Shown here: positions 40,274 to 49,688 of the stretch, piece by piece
How positions within the stretch are numbered: the first letter of the stretch is position 1
Layout of the letters: each line of letters begins with the position of its first letter
Assembly (NCBI GenBank): GCA_965223735.1
Contig: OZ245010.1
Span: forward strand, 372,001-436,000
Length of the DNA: 64,000 bases
From: CAYFZO01 sp965223735
GTDB lineage: Bacteria; Pseudomonadota; Gammaproteobacteria; Poriferisulfidales; Oxydemutatoraceae
Reading direction: 5' to 3'
Translations under genes and position numbers: made by a program
Notes under the pieces: model-generated
Database searches by the model: none
What the model saw: only the letters and a program-made list of their open reading frames with translations
Told to the model about the DNA's origin: nothing

Positions 40274-41704
40274 TCAAATGATCTCACCTGAATAAGAGTC
40301 GTCCGACGGGGGCGAAGGCGGGGGCGCCCTGTCGCTGACGGCGCTTTCCGGGATAAGGTTCTCAAACCGCGTAAACCGCCCCAGAAAGGACAGCCTGGAA
40401 GTGAACAACGGGCCATTTCGCTGCTTGACGACCCTGACTTCGGCAATCCCCTTATCTTCAGTTTCCTCGTTATACACTTCGTCGCGATAGATCATCATGA
40501 TCAGGTCGGCGTCCTGCTCGATGGCGCCCGACTCGCGCAGGTCGGCCATCATCGGGCGCTTGTCGCTGCGGCCCTCGACGGCGCGGTTCAACTGTGAAAG
40601 CGCCAGAACCGGCACTTCCATCTCGCGCGTCAGCGCTTTCATCGCACGCGAGATCTGGGAAATTTCAGCAACCCGGTTTTCACTGCTTCCGCTCAGTTGC
40701 ATCAATTGCAGATAATCCACCATCACCAACCCAAGCGACTTGTGCTCGCGCTTCAGGCGCCTGACTTTGGAATGTATTTCAAGCGGCGTCAGGGTGCTGG
40801 TGTCGTCAATGAATATCGGCGCGTTCTGCAGCATTCTCATCGCGCTTGTCAGCCGCGGCCATTCCTCTTCCCGCAACTCGCCGGTGCGCAAACGTTCCTG
40901 ACTGATACGCCCGAGCGAAGAAAAAAAGCGCAGCGCGATCTGGCGCGCGGACATTTCCATACTGAATATCACGGCGGGTTTCTGATCCTTTCCCAGCACG
41001 ACGTTTTCGATGATATTCAATGCAAAACTGGTCTTGCCCATGCTCGGGCGTCCGGCGATGACCACCAGTTCCCCCGGCTCAAGCCCCAGCGTTCCCTTAT
41101 CGATCTGGTGAAACCCGGTCCTGAGCCCCAGCGGGCCGCTTTCGCGCAACTGCTCGATATGATCATAGGTCTCGGGGCTCAGCTTCGCCGTTGACTTGAG
41201 TTCCCCGGCGGTGCCGGCGGCCGCAATACTGAACACCGAATGTTCAGCGCGATCGAGCAGTTGCTTTTCGTCGATGTCCTGCTTGTAGGCGTCCTCGATC
41301 ACCTTCGCCGCCGCAGTGATCAGGCGCCGCCGCAGTGATTTCTCGCGCACAATCCCGGCATAGGCGACGATATTGGCGGCGCTCGGTGCCTCTCTGGCCA
41401 ACGTCGCAGCGTACGTCAATATACCGCTCGCGCCTTCCCCGCCTTTTTGCAGGCGATCGCTCAGCGTGACAATGTCAAACGGCTGGTTATCCTCGGCCAG
41501 CACGCTGATCTCCTTGAACAGCGCCCGGTTTTCCTTGAAGTAAAAATCACTTTCGCCGATCAGGCCGACGATACGATCCCAAGCGCTGTTGTCGAGCAGC
41601 AGACCCCCGACCACCGCCTGCTCGGCGATGGCTGAATTCGGCGGTATCCGCAGGTTGCCGACGTCCGGTTCCTGAAAATCCTCGGTGGGGGACGTCATCA
41701 CCAT
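40274..41704 (-). CDS. dnaB: Replicative DNA helicase DnaB
   Basis: Hexameric 5'-3' helicase of the replication fork. N-terminal domain PNSAIAEQAVVGGLLLDN, linker helix, then the RecA-like motor with Walker A AGRPSMGKTSFA and Walker B LGLVMVDYLQLM. The DnaB block RVAEISQISRAMKALTREM is present. I start at ATG 41704, giving 476 residues close to E. coli (471); TTG 41737 lies inside rplI and ATG 41698 is another option. The stop is 9 bp before alr. Confidence 0.97.
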   Translation of the reverse strand: MVMTSPTEDFQEPDVGNLRIPPNSAIAEQAVVGGLLLDNSAWDRIVGLIGESDFYFKENRALFKEISVLAEDNQPFDIVTLSDRLQKGGEGASGILTYAATLAREAPSAANIVAYAGIVREKSLRRRLITAAAKVIEDAYKQDIDEKQLLDRAEHSVFSIAAAGTAGELKSTAKLSPETYDHIEQLRESGPLGLRTGFHQIDKGTLGLEPGELVVIAGRPSMGKTSFALNIIENVVLGKDQKPAVIFSMEMSARQIALRFFSSLGRISQERLRTGELREEEWPRLTSAMRMLQNAPIFIDDTSTLTPLEIHSKVRRLKREHKSLGLVMVDYLQLMQLSGSSENRVAEISQISRAMKALTREMEVPVLALSQLNRAVEGRSDKRPMMADLRESGAIEQDADLIMMIYRDEVYNEETEDKGIAEVRVVKQRNGPLFTSRLSFLGRFTRFENLIPESAVSDRAPPPSPPSDDSYSGEII

Positions 41705-41720
41705 CTCGATGTCCGCCCAT

Positions 41721-42173
41721 TCACTCTTCGGCAACAATATTCAGTTGAACGGACGCTACAACGTTCGGGTGCAGACTCAGGGCGACTCCATACTCGCCGA
41801 CTTCGTGGAACACGCCGTTCGGAAGGCGCACCTCGCTTCTTTGGATCCGCTCCCCACAGGCGTTTTGTACGGCTTCCATGACTTCAGTGGTGCCGACGGA
41901 ACCGAACATGGCGCCCTCTTCGGTGACTTTCACTGTCACGGTCAAAGTCAGGCCGTCAATCTTCCGCTTGCGCTCCTCGGCTTGCGCCAGTTCCGCCGCC
42001 GCCAGTTCCTCCAGTTCGGCTTTGCGCCGTTCAAACTCCGCGATGCTCTCCCTCGTCGCGGCTTTGGCTTTCCCGTAGGGAATCAGATAGTTGCGGGCAT
42101 ATCCCGGCTTGACCCTGACGACGTCGCCGGGTTCCCCGAGATTTTCAACTTTTACAAGCAATATCACTTCCAT
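41721..42173 (-). CDS. rplI: 50S ribosomal protein bL9
   Basis: Large-subunit protein with two globular domains joined by a long helix. The N-domain MEVILLVKVENLGEPGDVVRVKPGYARNYLIP matches the signature; the connecting helix is rich in Glu/Ala/Lys; the C-domain has GAMFGSVGTTEVMEAV. Length 150 aa. It belongs to the rpsF-rpsR-DUF2232-rplI operon and is followed by dnaB after 16 bp. Confidence 0.97.
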   Translation of the reverse strand: MEVILLVKVENLGEPGDVVRVKPGYARNYLIPYGKAKAATRESIAEFERRKAELEELAAAELAQAEERKRKIDGLTLTVTVKVTEEGAMFGSVGTTEVMEAVQNACGERIQRSEVRLPNGVFHEVGEYGVALSLHPNVVASVQLNIVAEE

Positions 42174-42174
42174 C

Positions 42175-43110
42175 TTACTTCTCCGTGCCGCCGGTTTTCA
42201 GGCGCATCCGGACACGCAACCCGATCAGGTTTTCAAGCGCTCCGAGCATACTTAAAAGCCCGGGCACCTGCGGCACCATCGGCGACATTACCAGCAATGC
42301 ATAGAAAACAAGCAACCAGCCTCCCGCACTCTTCAGCGCACACAACAGGCAATGCACGGTTGCGATGCCCTGAAACAGAAAAGCGGACATCATAACGAGC
42401 AACAATTCGCGCATCAAAGGCAACTCGCTGAAAGTCATCGTCAGAAAGATCACAAGCCCCGTAACGGCGACGACTTTACCCAATTCTAACCCGATGAACT
42501 CGGAGCGAAAACCGCCGGGCTTGTCCAGCAGGCTCTGCCACCATCTCGCAAGCAGCAGCGACGCCATCCATACCAGCGTCAGCGAAGCCGCCGCGATGCC
42601 CGTCATGACATCGAGAAAGGCGCGGTAGCGCTCACTGAAGTCTGGATCATCCGCCTCCATCTGTTGTACCGACTCCTGCAGAAGCCAGTTGAAAAACCGA
42701 TCCCACATCCCGGCGCTTTCCGGCACCAGCCATGAAATCAGCGTCACCATGGCGAGCCCCACGACAACCACCGCGTTCAGTGTAAGCGACAGCGACTTCG
42801 TCACCCGCAGCAACTGGGCGATCATCAGGATCGGCAGCCACTGCAACAGGGCGAACAGGAACACGCTCTCATAATTTGTTTCAGTTAAGCCGGTGCCGGC
42901 GGCGAAGGCAAAAAGCGCAAACAGAACCGCGGTGGACAGCACCAGCACAATACCCGCCCGCTGCGGCCCCCATTTAAGCGCCGTCAGCGCAAGCGCAGCG
43001 CTGCTGAGCATTCCGGTCACCGGCACGAACGCCGCGAACCACGCCAGGCCCGCGGTACAAAGCACCGCCTGCCCGTAGCCTGACAAGATGAAGCTGGCAA
43101 ACTTCTTCAC
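42175..43110 (-). CDS. DUF2232 membrane protein (YybS-like)
   Basis: Polytopic inner-membrane protein with about eight hydrophobic segments, starting KFASFILSGYGQAVLCTAGLAWFAAFVPVTGMLS. Proteins of this DUF2232 type lie between rpsR and rplI in many Proteobacteria; their function is unknown. A loop around residues 140-160 (QQMEADDPDFSERYRAFLDV) is hydrophilic. Length 311 aa. It ends 1 bp before the rplI start, so coupling is likely. Confidence 0.82.
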   Translation of the reverse strand: MKKFASFILSGYGQAVLCTAGLAWFAAFVPVTGMLSSAALALTALKWGPQRAGIVLVLSTAVLFALFAFAAGTGLTETNYESVFLFALLQWLPILMIAQLLRVTKSLSLTLNAVVVVGLAMVTLISWLVPESAGMWDRFFNWLLQESVQQMEADDPDFSERYRAFLDVMTGIAAASLTLVWMASLLLARWWQSLLDKPGGFRSEFIGLELGKVVAVTGLVIFLTMTFSELPLMRELLLVMMSAFLFQGIATVHCLLCALKSAGGWLLVFYALLVMSPMVPQVPGLLSMLGALENLIGLRVRMRLKTGGTEK

Positions 43111-43151
43111 GGCAATTCCTGATCCGACCGAACGCTGCGCCGGAAGAAAAT

Positions 43152-43376
43152 TCAGTGTTTGTCGCTGTACGGCAGCAACGCCAGATAACGCGCATACTTG
43201 ATCGCGCGGGATAACTGACGCTGATTCTGGCCCTTGATGCCGGTCACCCGACTGGGGACGATCTTGCCGGTTTCAGTGATGAATTCTTTGAGAAGATCAA
43301 TGTCCTTGTAGTCAGCTTTCTCAATCTTTTCTTTCGCCAGTTTTGAATAGCTGCGGCGCCTGTAGTATCCGGCCAT
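43152..43376 (-). CDS. rpsR: 30S ribosomal protein bS18
   Basis: Small-subunit protein that binds next to bS6. The sequence contains [48 protein letters not shown], which is diagnostic. Length 74 aa, matching E. coli. It lies 3 bp downstream of rpsF. Confidence 0.98.
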   Translation of the reverse strand: MAGYYRRRSYSKLAKEKIEKADYKDIDLLKEFITETGKIVPSRVTGIKGQNQRQLSRAIKYARYLALLPYSDKH

Positions 43377-43379
43377 CGC

Positions 43380-43793
43380 TTACTCCTTTGCCGAAGCGCC
43401 CCGCGACTCGCCCCCGCCGCCAGAAGAGGCGCCCGTCGCATCCGTTGCGGAAGGCTCACCGGAATCGTCCTGATCGCCGTCGCCCGCCAGTGGAGACGGC
43501 TCGACAATCGCCGCGTCGCGACGGATTACCATATTGCGGATCACCGCGTCGTTAAAGCGAAAAGCACTGTCGAGCTCGGCAATCACCTCCTGACTGCATT
43601 CAATGTTCATCAGGACGTAATGTGCTTTGTAAGCGCGTCCGATCGGGTATGCGAGCTTTCTCATCCCCCAATCCTCGAGACGATGAATACCCCCTCCGCC
43701 GGACTCGACGATCATCCGGTAGCGGTCGATCATCACAGACACTTGTTCGCTCTGATCCGGATGGACCAGAAACACTATCTCATAATGTCGCAT
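43380..43793 (-). CDS. rpsF: 30S ribosomal protein bS6
   Basis: Small-subunit protein partner of bS18. [46 protein letters not shown] and [13 protein letters not shown] are characteristic. The C-terminal tail from about residue 105 is low-complexity, rich in Asp, Ser, Gly and Ala, replacing the Glu-rich tail that RimK modifies in E. coli. Length 137 aa. An AGGAG precedes the ATG. Confidence 0.98.
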   Translation of the reverse strand: MRHYEIVFLVHPDQSEQVSVMIDRYRMIVESGGGGIHRLEDWGMRKLAYPIGRAYKAHYVLMNIECSQEVIAELDSAFRFNDAVIRNMVIRRDAAIVEPSPLAGDGDQDDSGEPSATDATGASSGGGGESRGASAKE

Positions 43794-43819
43794 TGTGCAC
43801 TCCTTATGGATTTCGCTTC

Positions 43820-43842
43820 TTCCACCGCAGACGCGGTCGGAA
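43820..43842 (-). promoter_or_regulatory. Hairpin in the rpsF leader (candidate bS6:bS18 autoregulatory motif)
   Basis: On the minus strand the leader folds as TTCC-G-ACCGC-GTCT-GCGGT-GGAA: two stacked stems with a single bulged G, including a CCGAC segment. rpsF leaders in many bacteria carry a bS6:bS18-binding hairpin with a conserved CCG. The match here is by eye only, and the position about 27 nt before the start codon is plausible. Confidence 0.35.
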
Positions 43843-43951
43843 AAACAAGGGACACGGATTCAGTTCAAAAGCAGCTTGGAATTATAAGCCGCCGCGCCTC
43901 TTGCATCAACATCCCGTTCGTGAGATGTCTTTATGTAAATAATTCCCGAAC

Positions 43952-46087
43952 TTAACGTCGCCCGCGCCTGCGCGGCCTTTTTGCCCCCCCGCCCTTGCGC
44001 AGCACAAAATTCACTTTACGCTCTTCCGGCACGACGCTCGCGAGCATCACTTCGAGTCGATCCCCCAGGCAGTACTCCTTGCCGCCGGACTCCCCCACCA
44101 GACAATGCCTGCGGTCGTCGAAGATATAGTAATCCGAATCCAGCGCCGTGACATGCAAAAGGCCTTCGACGTAAATTCCGTCGAGTTCAAGAAACAAGCC
44201 GAAATTGGTCACGCCGATGACCACGCCGGTGAACACCTCGCCGACCCGATCCTGAATGTACAGGCACCTGAGGTATTTATCGACGTCGCGCGTCGCGTCG
44301 TCGGCCGATTTCTCGGTCGTCGAGCAATGCTCGCCGACGGCCTTCAATTCATCTTCATCATAGAACTTGCCGACACCGGAAATTGAAGCCCGATCGAGTT
44401 CGGCGTAGATCGCGCGGTGCACGAGCAGGTCCGGATAGCGGCGGATCGGCGAAGTGAAATGCACGTAGCGGTCAAGCGCGAGGCCGTAATGGCCGATATT
44501 GTCGGGCTGATAAAGCGCCCGCGTCAGCGAGCGCAAAATCACGCTCTGCACCGCGTGCGTGTCGTCGCGCCCGACAACTTCCTCAAGCAGCAACGCGAGG
44601 TCGCGGTTGGTCTCCCCACGCAACGTCAGGCCGCGTTCACGCAGAAAAAACTTCAAGTCCTCGACTGAATCCTTCTTGAGGCCGGAGTGAACGCGGTATA
44701 AAGCGCCACGGTTGCGCTCAGCGAGAAACTCCGCGGCACAGACGTTCGCACCGATCATGCATTCTTCAATCAAGCGATGGGCGTCGTTTCGCTCAAACGG
44801 AATGATCCGGCGGATCATCCCCTGTTCGTCAAATAGCATTCGCGTCTCCAGCGTATCGAGTTCGAGCGCGCCGCGCGCCTTGCGTTGCGCGAGCAACCGC
44901 CCGAACGCACGCAGGCCTTCCCGCAACATACTGCGCACGCTCACCGGGCGCTCCTGCAAACCCTTGCCGTCTTCAAGAAAGCGCCCGACTTCGGTGTAAG
45001 TCAGCCTGGCCCGCGAACGGATCACCGCGCGCATAAACTCATAGCCGACAATTTCCCCCCGCGACGACAAATTCATACGGCAGACCAAAGCCAGGCGGTC
45101 TTCGTCGGGACGGAGCGAACACAAACCATCCGACAATGCCGCCGGCAGCATCGGCACAACGCGCCCGGGGAAATAAACCGAATTGCCGCGCTCGCACGCC
45201 GCCGCGTCCAGCAGGCTGCCGGGTTTTACATAGCCGGCCACGTCGGCAATCGCCACCCAGATACGCCAACCGTCGTCGCTTTTCTCAAAAAAGACCGCGT
45301 CGTCAAAGTCCCTTGCGTCTTCACCATCTATCGTGACGAACCCCATCTCCCGCAGGTCTTTGCGCCCGGTGACGTCTTGCTGCGATACCGGAACGCAGCG
45401 CGCGGCCTCAGTGAGCACCTCGCGCCGCCAGCGGCCCGGAATACGGTAGGTGCGCATGACAATGTCCACCTCCATGCCTGCCGTCTCGCGATCGCCGAGT
45501 ATCTCTATGATCTCGCCCGACACCGTTTCCGAACGCACCGCCGGTGTGCGCAAATGCACGATCACCACATCCCCGCTTTTTACTTCGGCCTCTTTCCCCG
45601 TCCGTCCTGCAACGCGCCACACTTCACGGGGGCCAATCTCATGCAGGGGGTCGATGTAGCCTTCGGCCGTGACGACACCCGCAATTTCACGATCGCGCCC
45701 GAGAACCTCGACTGAAACGCACAAAGGCGCCTGCCTCGCGCCCTCCTCGACCAGATAGACCGCAACCGAGTCGCCGTCCACCAGGCCGCGCGTCAGGTGC
45801 CACGGCAGTTCCAGGCAAGTCCCGTCCGGCGCGTCGATCTCGACGCCGACGGCGCGGCCGGATGCGTTGAAAATGCCGGTAGCGCGCCGCGCTTCGCGCC
45901 CGGCGCGATACGCCCCGTACTCGTCGCATACCACCTGACCGTCACGCGTCATCGCCTGAAGACGCCTGTGCACCGCCTGCGCCTGACCGGAGTCCAGCTT
46001 GAGCAACGCAGCAATCTCGTCAAGTTGCAACGCGCTCTTTTGCGACTTCAAAGTCTCGTAAAGAATCTGTCTTTCAGGAATGATCAT
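43952..46087 (-). CDS. rnr: Ribonuclease R
   Basis: Processive 3'-5' exoribonuclease of the RNB (RNase II) family. N-terminal helix-turn-helix/cold-shock region, then the RNB catalytic domain with clustered Asp residues in DGEDARDFDDAVFFEK, and YAELDR ... HFTSPIRRYPDLLVHRAI. A C-terminal S1 domain follows (GEVFTGVVIGVTNFGLFLEL), ending with a basic tail KRPRRRGRR. I start at ATG 46087 (MIIPERQIL), giving 711 residues, rather than the more upstream start at 46126. It is divergent from tRNA-Leu. Confidence 0.96.
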   Translation of the reverse strand: MIIPERQILYETLKSQKSALQLDEIAALLKLDSGQAQAVHRRLQAMTRDGQVVCDEYGAYRAGREARRATGIFNASGRAVGVEIDAPDGTCLELPWHLTRGLVDGDSVAVYLVEEGARQAPLCVSVEVLGRDREIAGVVTAEGYIDPLHEIGPREVWRVAGRTGKEAEVKSGDVVIVHLRTPAVRSETVSGEIIEILGDRETAGMEVDIVMRTYRIPGRWRREVLTEAARCVPVSQQDVTGRKDLREMGFVTIDGEDARDFDDAVFFEKSDDGWRIWVAIADVAGYVKPGSLLDAAACERGNSVYFPGRVVPMLPAALSDGLCSLRPDEDRLALVCRMNLSSRGEIVGYEFMRAVIRSRARLTYTEVGRFLEDGKGLQERPVSVRSMLREGLRAFGRLLAQRKARGALELDTLETRMLFDEQGMIRRIIPFERNDAHRLIEECMIGANVCAAEFLAERNRGALYRVHSGLKKDSVEDLKFFLRERGLTLRGETNRDLALLLEEVVGRDDTHAVQSVILRSLTRALYQPDNIGHYGLALDRYVHFTSPIRRYPDLLVHRAIYAELDRASISGVGKFYDEDELKAVGEHCSTTEKSADDATRDVDKYLRCLYIQDRVGEVFTGVVIGVTNFGLFLELDGIYVEGLLHVTALDSDYYIFDDRRHCLVGESGGKEYCLGDRLEVMLASVVPEERKVNFVLRKGGGAKRPRRRGRR

Positions 46088-46172
46088 CAGAATATCAATG
46101 GATGGTGAACCGCGCGGTGATCTCAATGCGCTTTACGGCAACACTTTACAGCAAAATCAGTTGGCGAATTAT

Positions 46173-46201
46173 TTGACATCTATTGATGGCCGCTATAAAG
46201 T
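46173..46201 (+). promoter_or_regulatory. Promoter of tRNA-Leu
   Basis: A perfect -35 TTGACA (46173-46178) with TAAAGT at 46196-46201 (17-bp spacer) or TATAAA at 46194-46199 (15-bp spacer). Transcription would start near 46208, about 17 nt before the tRNA. A GC-rich stretch follows the -10, as in stringently controlled stable RNA promoters. Confidence 0.6.
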
Positions 46202-46224
46202 CGCCTGCTTTCAATATCGGCCAT

Positions 46225-46308
<84 letters not shown>

Positions 46309-46356
46309 TTTACCGGTGCAAGTGCGGTGTTCACACTGCCGCGCTCATTCCTTGAC

Positions 46357-46379
46357 GCGCCCGATTTACGGTCGGGCGC
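46357..46379. repeat. Perfect hairpin next to the TnpB remnant
   Basis: GCGCCCGA (46357-46364) and TCGGGCGC (46372-46379) form an 8-bp perfect stem with a 7-nt loop. On the minus strand it lies 22 bp after the stop of the TnpB remnant, where IS200/IS605 elements have their right-end palindrome and the omega RNA scaffold. It has no U-tract, so it is not a classic terminator of tRNA-Leu. Confidence 0.5.
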
Positions 46380-46401
46380 AAAAATAAAGGGAATTACATA
46401 C

Positions 46402-46639
46402 TTAAATCCACAGGGACCTGAGTGCCATTCGACGTTTCACAGGCTGGGTAACCTCGCCGCCTCCGCATCCGGAAGCCCCATTCCCAAAGGCCAAAATATT
46501 CAACGCGGCGTTAACATCCGCATTGTCCCGATGACCGTATTTGACACAATGAAAACTGCTTTGTGCCTTACAGTTGTCTTTTGAAACATGCCCGCAGATC
46601 ATGGCAGGTTTGACTGGTATAGGCCGCCAGTACCTTCTC
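46402..46639 (-). pseudogene. tnpB: IS605/IS1341-family TnpB C-terminal remnant
   Basis: Decayed 3' fragment of an OrfB/TnpB RNA-guided nuclease gene. The zinc-ribbon region is recognisable: YTSQTC in one frame, then CGHVSKDNCKAQSSFHCVKY and GHRDNADVNAALNIL in the next. The catalytic-region motif DNADVNAA is intact. Seven nucleotides separate the first two zinc cysteines where six are needed, so there is a 1-nt frameshift, and the fourth zinc Cys is replaced by Tyr (CVKYGH). Nothing of the RuvC N-terminal parts remains upstream (46640-46813 is AT-rich and empty). It lies between tRNA-Leu and the 3' end of purA, and the product is surely inactive. Confidence 0.85.
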
Positions 46640-46813
46640 GTCCCTCAACACACCGACAAAGTGGTTCCAAACACATTAGCGGATTGATATGCTGTTAGCT
46701 TATATATAAGTTTTGTAGGTCTTATGTATCTAATTCCGTTTCATATATACGATCTCTTCCCGGATATTCACGTCGTTTTTTTCCGCCTCTGCGGCAACGC
46801 CCAGAAGCCGGGC

Positions 46814-48100
46814 TCAAAGTCCAAACCCGGGCCTAAGAATGCTCCCGTTCCTGCCGGGACTGGTCGAGATCATGCTCACCGGCACGCCGACCAACGCTTC
46901 TATGCGTTCGATAAAGTGCCTCGCCGCCCGCGGCAATTCGGCATAATCCAGCGTGCCCGCAACGCTGTCGCCCAACCACCCCGGCATTTCCTCGTACTGC
47001 GGTTCGTATGCCGCGCACGCCCGCGCCGAATAGACGCACGCATCGTCCGCGCGCCTGCGGTAACCGACGCACAGACGCAGGATGTCGAGACCGTCAAGCA
47101 CGTCAAGTTTGGTCAGGCACAGTTGATCAACGCCGTTGATTGCAACCGCTCTGCGCAACGCAACGGCGTCGAACCAGCCGCAACGACGCTCGCGGCTGGT
47201 AGTGGCACCGAACTCGTTCCCCTGTTCGACCAAGTGCACGCTCGTCCTATCGTCGAGTTCCGTGGGAAACGGTCCGTTACCGACGCGCGTCGTGTAAGCC
47301 TTGGCGACACCGAGCACGCGGTCAAAGTGCGACGGCGGCACGCCGGTGCCGGTAATCGCCGCGCCGATCGACGTATTCGACGAGGTCACGAACGGGTAAG
47401 TGCCGTGGTCGTTGTCCAGCATTGTCCCCTGCGCCCCTTCAAACAGGATATCGGCGCCACGTTCGCGTAAACGCGCAAGCCTCGCGGGCACGTTGGTGGC
47501 CATCTCGAGCAACGTGTCGCGCCAGGACAGAACGTCGTCGATCTCGGCGTGAAAATCCGCCGCTTCGGCATGGTAGTAATGCTCGAGTGCAAAATTGTGA
47601 TAAGCAAACAAAGCCTCGAGACGTTCGGCAAAGAGCTTTTGATCGAGCAGGTCGAACAGGCGCAACGCGCGCCGCGCCACCTTGTCCTCGTAGGCCGGCC
47701 CGATGCCGCGGCCGGTGGTCCCAATCGCCTCCTCACCACGCGCTTTTTCGCGTGCAAGATCGATCAGGCGGTGACAACTGAACAGCAACGGGCATTCCAG
47801 CGAGATCTTCAGGCGCGGGTGAACCTTGACCTTCCGCGCCTCGAGCATCGCGATCTCCTCGCGCAAATGCGCCGGCGACACCACCACGCCGTTGCCTATC
47901 AGGCATTCGCTGTCGCCATGCAAAATGCCCGACGGGATCAGGTGCAGGATCACTTTCTCGTTGCCGACAATGATCGTATGCCCCGCGTTGTGTCCCCCCT
48001 GAAAACGCACCACGGCGGCGGCACGCTGTGCAAGATAATCCACGATCTTGCCCTTGCCTTCATCACCCCACTGCAACCCCAGTACCACCGTGCCCGCCAT
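46814..48100 (-). CDS. purA: Adenylosuccinate synthetase
   Basis: GTP-dependent first step from IMP to AMP. The N-terminal P-loop VVLGLQWGDEGKGKIVDYLA with catalytic Asp and Lys, then RFQGGHNAGHTI, GRGIGPAYEDKVARRALR and FEGAQGTMLDNDHGTYPFVTSSN are diagnostic. I start at ATG 48100 (MAGTVVLG), 428 residues; ATG 48103 is one codon earlier, and the ORF extends further upstream into hisZ. A GAGGGG precedes the start. It lies 10 bp after hisZ. Confidence 0.97.
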   Translation of the reverse strand: MAGTVVLGLQWGDEGKGKIVDYLAQRAAAVVRFQGGHNAGHTIIVGNEKVILHLIPSGILHGDSECLIGNGVVVSPAHLREEIAMLEARKVKVHPRLKISLECPLLFSCHRLIDLAREKARGEEAIGTTGRGIGPAYEDKVARRALRLFDLLDQKLFAERLEALFAYHNFALEHYYHAEAADFHAEIDDVLSWRDTLLEMATNVPARLARLRERGADILFEGAQGTMLDNDHGTYPFVTSSNTSIGAAITGTGVPPSHFDRVLGVAKAYTTRVGNGPFPTELDDRTSVHLVEQGNEFGATTSRERRCGWFDAVALRRAVAINGVDQLCLTKLDVLDGLDILRLCVGYRRRADDACVYSARACAAYEPQYEEMPGWLGDSVAGTLDYAELPRAARHFIERIEALVGVPVSMISTSPGRNGSILRPGFGL

Positions 48101-48110
48101 CATCCACCCC

Positions 48111-49316
48111 TCACTTGACGGTTTTGACGGCCCACCGTCCACCCTGCAGTACCAGTTCCCGATCGCAGCCAAAACTCGACGGCACATCGTCCTCACTCAA
48201 CTGACAGACCACCCGCGTGCCTTGCGCACGCAACGCGGCAATTTTCGCGTTCAAGGCGGCCTCGTCCTCGCCGACCACAGGACGCGGCGCAAACACCGCC
48301 GATCGGTCGGCGCCGTCGGTCTTGTCGCTCCTGCCGCCGTCGGCGACAACGTCGGCCAGCAACTTCAAATCACCGCTGAAGCCGGTCGCGGGCCGGGCGC
48401 GACCGAACACCTTGCCAATGTCGTCATAACGCCCCCCGCGCGCGATCTCCTGACCGACACCGGGCGTAAACGCCGCGAATACAACACCGGTCTTGTAATG
48501 GTAACCGCGCAATTCGGCGAGGTCGTAATGCGGCTCGATGCCGATCGCGGACAGGCGCGCGGCGATGGCTTCGAGTTCATCCAGCGCTTTTTCGACGCCG
48601 GCGACGGCGCTGAACTGTTGCCGTGCCCAGTCGAGCACTTCAGAGCCACCGTTCAATTCGAGCAAGGCCTCGAAGCGGACACGAACCTCACCGGAAATGC
48701 CCTGCGCCCCAAGATAATCCTGCATCTCATGGGCGGCCTTTTTGTTCAACAGGTCAGACACCTCGTTTTCCTGGCGTTCGTCAAAACCCGCATCGGTCGA
48801 AAGTGCCGAACAGATGCCGACGTGCCCGAGGTCTATATAAACGTCGCGTACACCGATGACCGCAAGCGCCTCAAGCATCAGGCGGATGATCTCAACGTCG
48901 CCGCCGCAACCCGCATCGCCGTAAATCTCCGCGCCGAACTGCAACGGTGAACGCGTGCTGCGTACCCCGTCGGGGCGCGCTCTCAGCGTCGTCCCGACGT
49001 AGCACAGGCGGTTGATGTGCCGCCCGCCCGGCATCCGCGCGTCGATACGCGCAACCTGCGGCGTCAGGTCCGCGCGCACTCCCATCATGCGCCCGTTCAA
49101 CTGGTCCACCAGTTTCATGGTTTGCAACTCGAGAGAGTCGTCGCCCGTGATCAAAAGCGACTCGACGTATTCGATCAGCGGCGGAATGACAAAATCGTAG
49201 CCCCAGGATTCAAACAGGTCGAGCACGCACCGGCGCAGCCGTTCGACCCGCCACGCGGCGGCCGGCAGGCTTTCTTCAATCCCGATGGGGAGCAGCCAGC
49301 GTTTGTCTTCATTCAT
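48111..49316 (-). CDS. hisZ: ATP phosphoribosyltransferase regulatory subunit HisZ
   Basis: HisRS-like protein without synthetase activity that pairs with the short form of HisG in histidine synthesis. Features: LPIGIEESLPAAAWRVERLRR (motif 1 region), GVRADLTPQVARIDARMPGGRH, ELRGYHYKTGVVFAAFTPG and ARGGRYDDIGKVFGRARPATGFS. Length 401 aa; the tRNA-anticodon domain of HisRS is missing or reduced, as usual for HisZ. The hisZ-purA pairing is common in Proteobacteria. No hisG is in the window. Confidence 0.95.
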   Translation of the reverse strand: MNEDKRWLLPIGIEESLPAAAWRVERLRRCVLDLFESWGYDFVIPPLIEYVESLLITGDDSLELQTMKLVDQLNGRMMGVRADLTPQVARIDARMPGGRHINRLCYVGTTLRARPDGVRSTRSPLQFGAEIYGDAGCGGDVEIIRLMLEALAVIGVRDVYIDLGHVGICSALSTDAGFDERQENEVSDLLNKKAAHEMQDYLGAQGISGEVRVRFEALLELNGGSEVLDWARQQFSAVAGVEKALDELEAIAARLSAIGIEPHYDLAELRGYHYKTGVVFAAFTPGVGQEIARGGRYDDIGKVFGRARPATGFSGDLKLLADVVADGGRSDKTDGADRSAVFAPRPVVGEDEAALNAKIAALRAQGTRVVCQLSEDDVPSSFGCDRELVLQGGRWAVKTVK

Positions 49317-49331
49317 TGCGGAGCACTGGTT

Positions 49332-49526
49332 TCAACGGACGACGGACAGCAGGGCGATGCCGGTAAGCATGGATGCAAGCCCTATGACCCTGAGGCCCCG
49401 ATCGCTGATCGACTCGAATCTGCGTGCGAAGGCACGCGCCAGCGACGGCCTCAGGAAGGGCAATATGCCCTCAAACACCAGCACCAACGCAATCGCTGTA
49501 AATAAATCCGACCACTGCATGATCAT
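49332..49526 (-). CDS. DUF2065 small membrane protein (YjeT-like)
   Basis: 64-residue inner-membrane protein of the DUF2065 family: SDLFTAIALVLVFEGILPFLRP, then a basic segment and GLRVIGLASMLTGIALLSVVR, two membrane helices. In many Gammaproteobacteria this family lies between hflC and hisZ/purA; hflKC are absent at this locus. Function unknown. ATG at residue 3 (MQWSD) is an alternative start. It lies 15 bp upstream of hisZ and is first in the operon. Confidence 0.88.
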   Translation of the reverse strand: MIMQWSDLFTAIALVLVFEGILPFLRPSLARAFARRFESISDRGLRVIGLASMLTGIALLSVVR

Positions 49527-49573
49527 CAGTCCGATGGGCGCCTGCGGATTTCATAATCCCCAGGCGGGCTGCC

Positions 49574-49601
49574 ATTATAGCCCGGCGTCGCTGATTTTCC
49601 A
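49574..49601 (-). promoter_or_regulatory. Promoter of the DUF2065-hisZ-purA operon
   Basis: A perfect -10 TATAAT (49574-49579) with TGGAAA as -35 (49596-49601), spacer 16 bp, about 48 bp upstream of the first gene. GGGCT and AGCCC flank the -10, forming a small inverted repeat. The 162-bp gap after lpxA holds no other clear element. Confidence 0.5.
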
Positions 49602-49688
49602 CGCATTCCCGGGCATCTTCATCCTCCGGTTACCAGGTCACTCAGTCAGCCGGTGCATTTGATCGAGAGGTCCGGAAGACGAACCTGC

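Noticed and set aside
46340..46400. Hairpin after tRNA-Leu as an intrinsic terminator
   Set aside because: It is followed by an A-rich, not T-rich, stretch on the plus strand, and lacks a T-run at the proper side on minus; the TnpB end explanation fits better.
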